Positions 21,709-29,866 of a stretch of DNA of 35,721 nt are shown in pieces. This stretch comes from JBIOWF01 sp044868295 (GTDB lineage: Bacteria > Actinomycetota > Actinomycetes > Streptosporangiales > Streptosporangiaceae). The notes beneath the pieces were generated by a model that was not told the DNA's origin, did not search any database, and worked only from the letters and a program-made list of their open reading frames with translations. Made by a program: the position numbers and the translations under genes. Where the stretch lies: NCBI GenBank assembly GCA_044868295.1, contig JBIOWF010000185.1, forward strand, positions 1-35,721, given 5' to 3'. Numbering within the stretch: position 1 is the stretch's first letter; each line of letters starts with the position of its first letter.

Positions 21709-23907
21709 TCAGGGGCCGCTCGCGATGGAACGTATGGCCAGGCCGATGCCGAGGACGAGGACCACCAGAGCGGTCGCGACGGGCGTCAGGTTCGCCAGGC
21801 GTCCGATGAGCCCGCTCCGGGCGCCTGCCAGCCGATCGAGCCTGCCGGCCAGCTTGACCAGCAGCAGCCCGGTCGCGGTCAGGGTCGCGGCCATGCCGAG
21901 GCCGTAGGCGGTGACCAGCGCGATCCCAAACCAGGTCCGGCCCAGGCCGATCGCGCCCAGTAGCACGATCAACGCCGACGGGCTCGGCACCAGACCGCCT
22001 GCCACCCCCAGCCCGACCAGCCCCGCTCGACGCCGCCGGGGCTCGGCGGTCACCTCGACGACGGGTTCGGCCCGCTCCAGTGTGGCCAGCGTGGCCAGCG
22101 CGGTTGAGGATCCCGCAGGCGAGAGCCGCTCCGCGCCGCCCGCCGAAACGGAGCTCAGCCTCCCAAGCCCGTGCGCGTCCTCGTGTCCGTGCTGGTCCCC
22201 GTCCCCGTCCCCGTCCCCGTCCCCGTGCTCGTGCTCGTGACCGTGACCGTGACCATGTCCGTGACCATGACCATGTCCGTAGGCGCCGTGGGCGGATGCC
22301 GTACGGGAGCCGGAAAAGGACGACCAGAGGAGGCGGGCGCCGATCGCGGTGATGAGGACGCCGCTGGCAAGGCCCAGCCAGGCCAGCACGGACTCGCCCG
22401 CCAGCGCGGAGAACACGCTGAGCAGCAGGCCGACGGCGAGCACGCCCACGGTGTGGGTCACCGTCACGGTCATGCCCACGACGAGGGCGTCCCGGGGACG
22501 TCCCCGTCGTCCGGCCAGGTACGCCGCCATGATGGTCTTGCCGTGGCCCGGAATCAGCGCATGGCCCGCTCCCAGGACGACAGCAAGCAAGATCGCCAGG
22601 AGGCCGAGCGGCACCGTGAGAGAGGACGTGCCGACCAGAGCCTTGAAGGTCCGGTCGAGCCCGGCCAGCCACTCGCCGATCGGGCCGGGAACCCCCAGGC
22701 CGCCCATCAGACCCCGGTTCGCGGCCAGATCACGCACGCCCGTCTCGGCGGCGTCGGCGTTCCTCGTTCCGGAGTTGTCGGGGTCCTTTGTGCCGCCGAA
22801 ATCGGTCTTCCCCGTGACGGCGGGGTCGGTGTCTCCTGTCCTGGGGCGATCAGGGTCGCGTGTGTCGCCGGGGTCGGTGTTGCTCGTGATGGCGGGGTCG
22901 GTGTTCCCTGTCCGGGGGCGATCAGCGTCCCCCGTGCCGGTGCCGGTGCCGGTGCCGGTGCCGGGGTCGACGGCCAGTGTGGCGGTGCGCTGGTCGAGGG
23001 GGGAGGTGAGGAGGTCGTCCGGGTACGTGCGGAGCTCGTCGCTCACGCTCTTCGCGGGGAGATCGGAGGGGCCGACCCGTACGCCATCCGAGCTGACCGT
23101 GATCTCCCGCCATCCGATCCGGTCGGCGAGATATCCATCGCTGAACGCCACGCCGCCCGGTTTCCCGGCTGCGGCCGAAACGGCGGCATCAACGTTGAGC
23201 TCGCAGGTCAGCCTGCTTGTCGCCAACCCGCTCTGGCCGGGATGGTAGGCGAACGCGGCCGACCGGACGTGCCAGGCGATCTGGACGCCGCCCACGGTCA
23301 GCCGCTGCGCGGTCGCGACCGCCGAGCATTCGTTTCTGGCGTGGGCCGCCGACTCGGCGGGGGAGACCTGCCCTGACCCGTCGGCGTCGACCGATGGTCT
23401 GGCCTGCAGCGTCGGCAACTCGGCGGCGTCCACGACGGCCGTGTTCTCCACCCGGTCGGCATGGATCCGCAGCCCGTTGTAGTGGTTGACCGTGAAGTTG
23501 CCGAGAGGGTGCGACGGCAGCGACGAGGCGTGTGCCACGGCCGGGACGGCCAGGATCAGCGCCAGCGCCGCGATCGAGACCACCAGCCCGGCCAGCATCG
23601 ACATCACGGCCAGCCGAAGGCCCGTGGACACGCCACGGTCGCCGCCCCGGTTGACGCCACGTCGCACCTTCGTGTTGTCCGACCGCCCGCCGCCCCGCGC
23701 CGAGTCGGCTGAGCGGCCGATGTGGCTCCGCGTGACCGCTCGTCCCTCTCGGGATACGGCGCTGAGGTGGCCGAGCATCGTCTCCAAGTCCGGCAGCGGA
23801 GGCGGTGGGTCGGAGTGCCGACCGCGCGAGGAGACCGTGATCGTGGGGTCGTCGTCGCCGGAACGCGGGTCCCCTGCGGGGAACCCCTCGAAGCTGATCG
23901 TGCTCAT
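21709..23907 (-). CDS. NiCoT/RcnA-like metal transporter with His-rich loop and long N-terminal extracytoplasmic domain
   Basis: 732 residues. Residues 1-95 are a charged cytosolic extension, then a helix at about 98-120 (LRLAVMSMLAGLVVSIAALALIL) ending AVAHAS. The extracytoplasmic domain begins LPSHPLGNFTVNHYNGL and holds DADGSGQVSPAE, an EF-hand-like loop. A repetitive linker (TGTGTGTG, then DPDRPRTG/DTDPAVTG units) leads to the transporter part: HALIPGHGKTIMAAYLAG, TVTHTVGVLAVGLL, and a cytoplasmic loop of GH repeats, EHEHG and DG repeats that should bind metal. The last helices include GLVPSPSALIVLLGAIGLG. AAGGAG precedes ATG 23907; GTG at residue 93 is an alternative start. Substrate could be Ni, Co or another divalent cation. 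Confidence 0.8.
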   Translation of the reverse strand: MSTISFEGFPAGDPRSGDDDPTITVSSRGRHSDPPPPLPDLETMLGHLSAVSREGRAVTRSHIGRSADSARGGGRSDNTKVRRGVNRGGDRGVSTGLRLAVMSMLAGLVVSIAALALILAVPAVAHASSLPSHPLGNFTVNHYNGLRIHADRVENTAVVDAAELPTLQARPSVDADGSGQVSPAESAAHARNECSAVATAQRLTVGGVQIAWHVRSAAFAYHPGQSGLATSRLTCELNVDAAVSAAAGKPGGVAFSDGYLADRIGWREITVSSDGVRVGPSDLPAKSVSDELRTYPDDLLTSPLDQRTATLAVDPGTGTGTGTGTGDADRPRTGNTDPAITSNTDPGDTRDPDRPRTGDTDPAVTGKTDFGGTKDPDNSGTRNADAAETGVRDLAANRGLMGGLGVPGPIGEWLAGLDRTFKALVGTSSLTVPLGLLAILLAVVLGAGHALIPGHGKTIMAAYLAGRRGRPRDALVVGMTVTVTHTVGVLAVGLLLSVFSALAGESVLAWLGLASGVLITAIGARLLWSSFSGSRTASAHGAYGHGHGHGHGHGHGHEHEHGDGDGDGDGDQHGHEDAHGLGRLSSVSAGGAERLSPAGSSTALATLATLERAEPVVEVTAEPRRRRAGLVGLGVAGGLVPSPSALIVLLGAIGLGRTWFGIALVTAYGLGMAATLTATGLLLVKLAGRLDRLAGARSGLIGRLANLTPVATALVVLVLGIGLAIRSIASGP
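22180..22290. repeat. Hexanucleotide repeats encoding GH and DG dipeptides in the transporter loop
   Basis: Plus-strand runs of CCCCGT and CCGTGA/CCATGT hexamers encode the DG and GH repeats. A second hexamer run, CCGGTG, at about 22937-22965 encodes the TG repeat of the linker. Confidence 0.85.
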
Positions 23908-24013
23908 CTTGACTCCTTAAGGCTGGAAGAGACCCCGGGCAGCCTGTGAAGGTTGGAATCCTCCGCCTTCGGGCGTGGGGGAAGTCGCGGGCCATGCCGT
24001 ACCGGCCGGGTCC

Positions 24014-25609
24014 TCAAGAGAACCTCTGCAGGGCTGGGAGCTTCGGGTCGAAGTGCGGGTTGTACTTCTTGACCAGGGCGGACGACTGTTTGGAGTCGAG
24101 GCCGAGCGCCCGCTCTATGACGGCGCGGTGGTGGACGAGCAGCGCGTTGCGCCAGCCGGTCGCGGTCGCCTTCTTCGCGTAGGTCAGTGCCTCTTCCGGC
24201 TTGCCGTCGCGGTAGAGGGCCCAAGCGAGCGTGTCGGCGGCGACCAGGTTGGGGTTGCGGGCATATTCGGCTTTCGCGTGCTGTACGGCTTTCGCCGGCG
24301 ATCCGTGATCGGCCTCGAACTCGGCCCAGGTCAGGTCGTCGCGAACCCCACTGGCCCGCATGAGGTCGCGCTGCGCGTTCAGCAGCGTCCACTGACCGGA
24401 CGGGTCCTTGCCGAGTCGCTCCAGCACTTCGCCGTACTCGACCAGGTATTGCGCGAGTGGCAGCCGCTGGACGGCGGCCTCGTAGTCGTCGGCCGCCTCG
24501 TCGAGCCGGCCGTCGAGGGCCGCGGTTCGCGCGCGGGCCGCGAGAGCGGGCACGAACGTCGGGTCGGCTTTCAGCGCCTGCTCGTACGCGGATCGGGCCT
24601 TGCCCAGGTCGCCGGCGTGGAGAGAGAGCTCGCCGAGGTAGTAGCGGCAGTACGCGATGTCGCCCGGGGTGAAGGCGTCGCCGAGGGCGTGCTCCAGCAT
24701 CCGCCTTGCCGTCCTGACGTCTCCGCGCAGTTCGGCGTCGTAGGACGCCCGGGTGAACGACGAGACGCCGGGCGCCAGGGACATCATCTTCTCGATCGCC
24801 TCGGACGCCTCGTCGTACGCGCCGAGCTGGGTGTGCGCGTCGGCCAGCACGCCGTACGCGATCGAGCCGTAGGGGTTGGCGGCGATGGCCTGCCGCGAGA
24901 GCCGTACGGCGTCGGCGAACTCGTGGCGGCCCGCGGCGAGAGCGGCCTGTCCGGTGAGCGCGGCGAAGTTGCCGGGGGAGAGGGCCAGGGAGCGGGCGAT
25001 GGCCTGCTCGGCCTTCGGGTAGTACGAGGGGTCGGCCGTCTGGCGCGATCGCTGGACGTAGGCGGAGCCGAGCTCGGCCCACGCCACGTAGTCCTTGGGG
25101 AGCCGCCGCAGCCGGGCCTGCAGCCCTTCGACGGCCTTCGCGAGGTCGCCCGTGGGTGCGATGCCGTACGAGCCGGCGCCGGAGGCGGTGCCGTACGAGC
25201 CGGTGGACAGTGCGGCCGGGCCGGGTTCCGGTGAGCCGGGGATCAGGATGGCTCCGGCGGTGAGGGCCACTGCGGTGAGGAGCGATCCGATGAGGAGGGC
25301 CGCGGCGCCTCGCATCCGGCGGCGCGGTGAGGGTTCCGGCCGCCCGCCGCTCACCGACCCCGACATTTCGGCACTCTCGGAAGTCGCCGTGAGATCCCGT
25401 GGGGACGCGGAGGCCTCGGAAGCCAGTGTGCGATCCCGTGGGGATGCGGAGGCCTCGGAAGCCAGTGTGCGATGGCGAGGAGATGCGGCCATCTCAGCGG
25501 TCGGCGTGTTGTCCGGTGGCGACCCGGCGGTCTCAGAGATCGGCGTGCGATGGTGAGAGGCGGCGGCGATCTCAGGAGTCGGGATGAGGTGGCGTCGGAG
25601 CGCGGACAT
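24014..25609 (-). CDS. TPR-repeat protein with N-terminal membrane anchor
   Basis: 531 residues. The first 90 residues are a low-complexity cytosolic segment carrying a 13-residue tandem repeat (ASPRDRTLASEAS). One transmembrane helix follows at about 100-123 (AAALLIGSLLTAVALTAGAIL). The extracytoplasmic part is tetratricopeptide-like throughout (DYVAWAELGSAYVQRS, NFAALTGQAALAAGR, PTFVPALAARARTAALDGR, NLVAADTLAWALYRDG). It is probably a scaffold for the neighbouring DUF4331 and NiCoT proteins. AAGGAGG precedes ATG 25609. NiCoT follows 106 bp downstream. Confidence 0.8.
   Translation of the reverse strand: MSALRRHLIPTPEIAAASHHRTPISETAGSPPDNTPTAEMAASPRHRTLASEASASPRDRTLASEASASPRDLTATSESAEMSGSVSGGRPEPSPRRRMRGAAALLIGSLLTAVALTAGAILIPGSPEPGPAALSTGSYGTASGAGSYGIAPTGDLAKAVEGLQARLRRLPKDYVAWAELGSAYVQRSRQTADPSYYPKAEQAIARSLALSPGNFAALTGQAALAAGRHEFADAVRLSRQAIAANPYGSIAYGVLADAHTQLGAYDEASEAIEKMMSLAPGVSSFTRASYDAELRGDVRTARRMLEHALGDAFTPGDIAYCRYYLGELSLHAGDLGKARSAYEQALKADPTFVPALAARARTAALDGRLDEAADDYEAAVQRLPLAQYLVEYGEVLERLGKDPSGQWTLLNAQRDLMRASGVRDDLTWAEFEADHGSPAKAVQHAKAEYARNPNLVAADTLAWALYRDGKPEEALTYAKKATATGWRNALLVHHRAVIERALGLDSKQSSALVKKYNPHFDPKLPALQRFS
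25393..25470. repeat. 39-bp tandem duplication at the 5' end of the TPR gene
   Basis: Units 25393-25431 and 25432-25470 begin GATCCCGTGGGGA and end CCAGTGTGC with one mismatch seen. Degraded copies continue to about 25560. The length is 13 codons, so the frame is kept. Confidence 0.88.
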
Positions 25610-25677
25610 GTCGGGAAACCTCCTTCGAATGCCAGGTCAGGTGCGCGTGGGGCAGATGCGAGCGGATGCGGGCGGAG

Positions 25678-25719
25678 CCCGCCCCGGCTGACGTCCGCGG
25701 AGACGTGAACCGGGGCGGG
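25678..25719 (-). terminator. Long hairpin between DUF4331 and TPR genes
   Basis: CCCGCCCCGG (25678-25687) pairs perfectly with CCGGGGCGGG (25710-25719), with GACGT/ACGTGA pairing possible in the 22-nt loop. It lies 15 bp past the DUF4331 stop. It has no T tract, so it may reduce rather than stop expression of the two downstream genes. Confidence 0.55.
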
Positions 25720-25733
25720 TCGCGGGCGGAGCG

Positions 25734-27131
25734 TCACGAGCCGCTGAAGGCCTGGTTGACGCTGGTGTTGCCGGGCAGCGGGATGTAGGGGAACGAGCCG
25801 AGGATCGGCTTGTCGTTGGCGTCCACCTTGTCGCCTGCGGCCAGCGCGGGAACGAGCTTGCCGGTCAGGGCGGCGCCTGCCATGGCCTGCAACGCGATGT
25901 CCACGACGTCGTCGCCGAGACGGCGGCCGTTCGGGAAGCCCTGCAGGTCGCCGGCGAGCACGCCGAGCCGGTTCGGGTCGCCGGTCACCGGGATGGACAT
26001 GTTCAGCCGCAGCATCTCCGAGGCCCGGAACTGCTTGGCGTTGACGTCCTTGTTGAGGATCTGCGAGTTGAGGTCGGCCTTGATCGGGCCGTTCGCCTTG
26101 GCGACGCCGGTCAGGAAGATCTCCACCAGGTCGCTCCGCGGGGTCTTGGGCGCCTTGAGGCCGTAGATCGTCTCCAGGAGTTGCGGCGCCTCAGGGTCGG
26201 TGACCCGCTTGACGACCGCCGGGATGCCGGCGTCCTTGTCCGGGCTGATGGAGTTGAACGCGTCCTTCAGCGCGGCGGGCACGACGACCTCGTTGACCAG
26301 CGGCTGGCCCAGCCGGGAGACCTGGACGAAGCCACGTGGGCTCCACTTGTCCACGGTCGACCAGACGCCGACGACCGGGTTGCGGTCGGCGTTGCCCTTC
26401 AGGGCCACGTCCTTCTTGTCCACCTGGACGGCAAGGGTGTGCACGTTGTAGCCCCTGGTGGTGTCCTGGCCGACCTCGGACAGGTTGCCGCCGTAGAGGA
26501 GGTCGAAAACCCGCAGGTCGAGGAAGAACGCCTCGTCGGACTGGCCCGCGAAGGCGCGGCCGCCGGGGATCTTCTCAAGCGACTGCGCGCGCAGCGTGGC
26601 GTAGTCGGGCATCGAGGCGGGGCCGACGTTGCTCGGCGCCACGATCCCATCGCTGACCAGCGTCTTCACGCCGTGCGGGGTGATCTTCTTGAGTGTGTAG
26701 CGCTGCTTGAACAGCAGGTTCTTGTCGTCCAGCGAGGTGACAGGCCCGTTGTTGTACAGGAACGTGCTGTTGCCGCGCTTGTCCTGGTTGCGGAACGTCC
26801 ACTGGTAGGTCACGTCAGGCAGGGCGTCGCCGTCGTTGTCGATCTTGATGTTGTAGCGGGAGTTGGTGTCGAACGTGTAGAAGTTCGGGCCGCCGTTGGG
26901 CTCCTCGAAGGGGATGAAGTTCGCGAGCAGCGTGACCGTGTCGGTCTTGTCGGGGCTGACGAACGCGTACACGTCCGTGTTGTCGTTCCTGGGGTCCCCC
27001 GCGATGAGGGGGGCCTCGCGGTGCGAGGAGGCCGTACTTGTGGGAGTACGCAGCAGGGCGAGCGAGGAGGCGGCCAACGCCCCCGCGACGCCCAGGGCCA
27101 CCAGGGATCGCCGGTTCATCCGGAGTTCCAT
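25734..27131 (-). CDS. DUF4331 secreted protein
   Basis: 465 residues from ATG 27131, preceded by AAAGGA at proper spacing. The longer frame from 27404 adds non-conserved codons. The N terminus is signal-like: RMNRR then VALGVAGALAASSLALL, cleavage likely near STASS. The mature protein starts SSHREAPLIAGDPRNDNTDVYAFVSPD, the DUF4331 hallmark, and continues through FIPFEEPNGGPNFYTFD and WTFRNQDKRGN. DRNPVVGVWSTVDK and GRRLGDDVVDIALQAM are also typical. The function of the family is not established to my knowledge. It is first gene of the TPR/NiCoT group and divergent from the HTH/ABC operon. Confidence 0.87.
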   Translation of the reverse strand: MELRMNRRSLVALGVAGALAASSLALLRTPTSTASSHREAPLIAGDPRNDNTDVYAFVSPDKTDTVTLLANFIPFEEPNGGPNFYTFDTNSRYNIKIDNDGDALPDVTYQWTFRNQDKRGNSTFLYNNGPVTSLDDKNLLFKQRYTLKKITPHGVKTLVSDGIVAPSNVGPASMPDYATLRAQSLEKIPGGRAFAGQSDEAFFLDLRVFDLLYGGNLSEVGQDTTRGYNVHTLAVQVDKKDVALKGNADRNPVVGVWSTVDKWSPRGFVQVSRLGQPLVNEVVVPAALKDAFNSISPDKDAGIPAVVKRVTDPEAPQLLETIYGLKAPKTPRSDLVEIFLTGVAKANGPIKADLNSQILNKDVNAKQFRASEMLRLNMSIPVTGDPNRLGVLAGDLQGFPNGRRLGDDVVDIALQAMAGAALTGKLVPALAAGDKVDANDKPILGSFPYIPLPGNTSVNQAFSGS

Positions 27132-27340
27132 GTTCGGTCCTTTCGGGACGCTGGGTTCATAGCGGGTGAGCGGGTGAGGTTGTCCGGCCGGAGTCCTCGC
27201 CCGCCTATTCGCCGCCCGGACGCCCCCGGATTGCTCCGATTTTTCGTACGGCTTCCGCGCCGCCCTCGGCGTGCTCCCGCCGCTTTCCTGCTTTCGGCGT
27301 CGGTTTCCCGCGTCGGTTTGGCGCGTCGGTTTGGCGCGTC

Positions 27341-27413
27341 GGTCAACCGGAGTTGACTCTTGAGGGTCGGTCAACCTAGATTGACCGCACAAGGTGGTCA
27401 ACATAGGTTGACC
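27341..27413 (+). promoter_or_regulatory. Leaderless promoter with three GGTCAAC-type operators
   Basis: TTGACC (27381-27386), a 17-bp spacer and TAGGTT (27404-27409) place the transcription start on the A of ATG 27417. Three palindromes sit on it at near-equal spacing: GGTCAACCGGAGTTGACT (27341-27358), GGTCAACCTAGATTGACC (27369-27386, covering -35) and GGTCAACATAGGTTGACC (27396-27413, covering -10). Centres are 28 and 27 bp apart. Binding here would shut the HTH/ABC promoter and could also affect the divergent DUF4331 gene. Confidence 0.75.
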
Positions 27414-27416
27414 GTT

Positions 27417-27653
27417 ATGAACGGAGAACTCGTGGCTTTGGTGACCGCAGCCGAAGGTGAGGACCCGCTCCGCGCGCTTCGCGCCGCCGCCGAGCTGCGT
27501 CGAGAGGTCGATCGCCTGGCGGCCGTACAGGTGCGCCGGGCTCGTGTGCAGGGGGTGTCATGGGTGCGGATAGCGCAGGCCCTGGGGGTCAGCAAGCAGG
27601 CGGTGCACAAGAAGTTCGGGGGGAGGAGGCTGTTCGGGGGCAGCTGCGACTGA
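27417..27653 (+). CDS. Small helix-turn-helix regulator, leaderless
   Basis: 78 residues. An N-terminal helical region (DPLRALRAAAELRREVDRL) leads into an HTH, VQGVSWVRIAQALGVSKQAVHKKF, ending KKFGGRRLFGGSCD. Such short HTH proteins usually work as dimers. It starts with no leader behind three operators, so autoregulation is likely. The ABC exporter frame overlaps its 3' end, so regulator and transporter form one operon and the transporter is the obvious target. Confidence 0.78.
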   Translation: MNGELVALVTAAEGEDPLRALRAAAELRREVDRLAAVQVRRARVQGVSWVRIAQALGVSKQAVHKKFGGRRLFGGSCD

Positions 27654-29467
27654 CCGGGCTGAGCGAGCGCGGTTCGTGGCGATTACTGTTCGACCAGGTC
27701 CGCCCGCATCGACGGGTGCTGCTGCTCGGCGGCGTGCTCAGCCTGGCCGGCAGCCTGGCGGGGCTTTCCATGCCGGTGCTCGCGAAGACGGTGATCGACG
27801 CCTTCGGGCAGGGCCGCGACCTGGTCGGTCCGGTGCTGGGCCTGTCCGTCGCCGTCCTGGTCGGCTCGCTGATCGCCGCCGCCGGGCGGTTCGTGCTCAT
27901 GCGGATGGGCGAGAGCATCGTGCTGGCCTCCCGCCGTAGCCTGGTGGATCGCATCCTCCGGCTCAGGGTGCCCGACGTGGACCGGCTCAAGCCGGGCGAT
28001 CTGCTTTCCCGGGTCAGCTCCGACACCACGCTTCTGCGCGAGGTCTGCACCGACGCGCTGGTGGGCGCGGTGGGCTCGATCTTCATATTCCTCGGCGCCG
28101 TCGTGATGATGGCGATCATGGACGGCCTGCTGCTCCTGGTCACGCTCGCTGTCGTGTCCCTGGTCGGGCTCATGGGCGCGACGATCTCGCCGCGGATCAG
28201 GCGGGCGTCGCTGCAGGCCCAGGTGGCGCTCGGCGAGATGAGCTCCACGCTGGACCGCGCGCTGCAGGCGTTCCGGACGGTCAAGGCCAGCGGGGCGGAG
28301 GAGCGTGAGATCCAGGTGGTGACCGCCGCCGCGACGGAGGCGCGGGACCGGGGCGTGGCCGTCGCCGGATGGAGCTCGGTGGCGGGCATCGGCGCCTGGA
28401 TGTCGATTCAGCTCGCGTTCCTGGCCGTGCTCGCCGTCGGCGGAGCGCGCGTCGCGAGCGGTTCCATGGAGATCTCGTCGCTGATCGCCTTCCTGCTGTA
28501 CCTGTTCTACCTGGTCTCACCCATCGGCCAGCTGGTCCAGAGCCTCAATCAGATGCAGAACGGCCTGGCCGCCGTAACTCGCATCCAGGAGATCAACGAG
28601 CTTCCCTCCGAGCCACCGGCCTCCGCCATCCCCGCTTCCCCCGCCTCGGCCACCTTCCCCGGTGCCGCGGAGATCGACGGCGTCTCCCACGAAGGTCTCC
28701 CAGCCGAAGAAGTCCCCCTTGGCATCGCTCCCGCAGGTGTCGTCTTCGACGACGTGGTGTTCCGGTACGGAGACGACCGGCCCACCATTCACGACGAAGT
28801 GAGCTTCGAGGTAATGGCGGGTGGCATGACGGCCTTGGTCGGCCCTTCGGGAGCGGGGAAGTCCACCGTTTTCGGCCTGATCGAGAGGTTCTACGAGCCC
28901 CAGGCGGGGCGGATCACCGTCGACGGGCGGGACATCCGTGACTGGCCGCTGGACGAACTGCGCGCCTCGCTCGGCTACGTCGAGCAGGACGCGCCCGTCC
29001 TGGGCGGAACGCTGTGGGAGAACCTCGTCTTCGCCGCCCCCGACGTGACCGACGAGGACATCGAGCACGCTCTGACGCGTACGCGACTGGATGATCTCGT
29101 GCGGCGCCTGCCCCAGGGGCTGGAGACACTGGTCGGTCACCGGGGCGTCCTGCTCTCCGGAGGGGAGCGGCAGCGGGTCGCCATCGCCCGCGCGCTACTG
29201 CGCAGGCCGCGCCTGCTCCTCCTGGACGAGGCGACGTCCCAGCTGGACGCCGTCAACGAGTTACGGCTACGCGAGGTCGTCGCCGAGGTGGCCCGGGAGA
29301 CCACGGTGCTGGTGATCGCCCATCGGCTGTCCACGGTGACCGGCGCCGACCGGATCATCGTGATGGAAGCGGGCCGGGTCCGCGCCTCCGGTACGCACGA
29401 CGAGCTCATCGTCGGCGACGACCTCTACCGCGAGCTGGCCGCCACCCAGTTCCTGGTCGCGTCCTGA
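27560..29467 (+). CDS. ABC exporter, fused membrane and ATPase domains (type IV, multidrug-like)
   Basis: 635 residues if ATG 27560 is used, but the first 30 overlap the HTH gene and look non-conserved. GGGGGAGGAGG at 27618-27629 precedes in-frame CTG codons at 27644 and 27650, and the latter overlaps the HTH stop as CTGA. No ATG, GTG or TTG lies there, so a CTG start is plausible (about 605 residues). Six membrane helices begin at VLLLGGVLSLAGSLAGL. The ATPase has Walker A GPSGAGKST, Q-loop VEQD, signature LSGGERQR, Walker B LLLLDEATS and H-loop AHRLS. It should act as a homodimer or heterodimer; the substrate is unknown. Confidence 0.9.
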   Translation: MGADSAGPGGQQAGGAQEVRGEEAVRGQLRLTGLSERGSWRLLFDQVRPHRRVLLLGGVLSLAGSLAGLSMPVLAKTVIDAFGQGRDLVGPVLGLSVAVLVGSLIAAAGRFVLMRMGESIVLASRRSLVDRILRLRVPDVDRLKPGDLLSRVSSDTTLLREVCTDALVGAVGSIFIFLGAVVMMAIMDGLLLLVTLAVVSLVGLMGATISPRIRRASLQAQVALGEMSSTLDRALQAFRTVKASGAEEREIQVVTAAATEARDRGVAVAGWSSVAGIGAWMSIQLAFLAVLAVGGARVASGSMEISSLIAFLLYLFYLVSPIGQLVQSLNQMQNGLAAVTRIQEINELPSEPPASAIPASPASATFPGAAEIDGVSHEGLPAEEVPLGIAPAGVVFDDVVFRYGDDRPTIHDEVSFEVMAGGMTALVGPSGAGKSTVFGLIERFYEPQAGRITVDGRDIRDWPLDELRASLGYVEQDAPVLGGTLWENLVFAAPDVTDEDIEHALTRTRLDDLVRRLPQGLETLVGHRGVLLSGGERQRVAIARALLRRPRLLLLDEATSQLDAVNELRLREVVAEVARETTVLVIAHRLSTVTGADRIIVMEAGRVRASGTHDELIVGDDLYRELAATQFLVAS

Positions 29468-29715
29468 TGCCGAAGCCGGAGACAGCCTTTACCTGATCGG
29501 CGATTCGTCGATCGGGGAATCGGGAACCTCCGCCATTGCGGAACCTCTCCTTCGCCACGACCGGCTCCATGATCGAACGCGCGTGCGGGCGCGTCCGGGG
29601 ACGGTCGTTGGTGGGGGGCACCACCGGCGGGTGTACGCCGGGGTGCTCCCCGCCCCTCCATTCCCGCCCCTCCATCCCCCGCTCCACCCTGTAGCGACAC
29701 GGTCGACGCCCCATA

Positions 29716-29733
29716 CTGAATGTGTCCATTCAG
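29716..29733. promoter_or_regulatory. Operator palindrome at the RpiR-type regulator promoter
   Basis: CTGAATG-TGTC-CATTCAG is a perfect 7-bp inverted repeat overlapping the end of a -10-like CATACT (29712-29717). The same design (TGAATG, N4, CATTCA) occurs at the hutF promoter. Confidence 0.7.
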
Positions 29734-29866
29734 AGCGCCGGTCGCGTGCCCCTGGATGTCGCCGTGGACGCGACGGCGGACGAGAGTCGTGCGGACCGCG
29801 GGAAGGTTGATCGCCGATCCGGCGTTACCCATCCGTGGGACGGTCGGTTGGGATCTGGAGGAGCGT

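Noticed and set aside
22171..22370. Plus-strand Val/Pro repeat proteins
   Set aside because: They are the reverse strand of the hexamer repeats that encode the His/Asp-rich transporter loop.
29720..29866. Extended N terminus of the RpiR-type regulator from ATG 29720
   Set aside because: The extra residues look non-coding, the region contains the operator, and GTG 29867 has a strong GGAGGAG.
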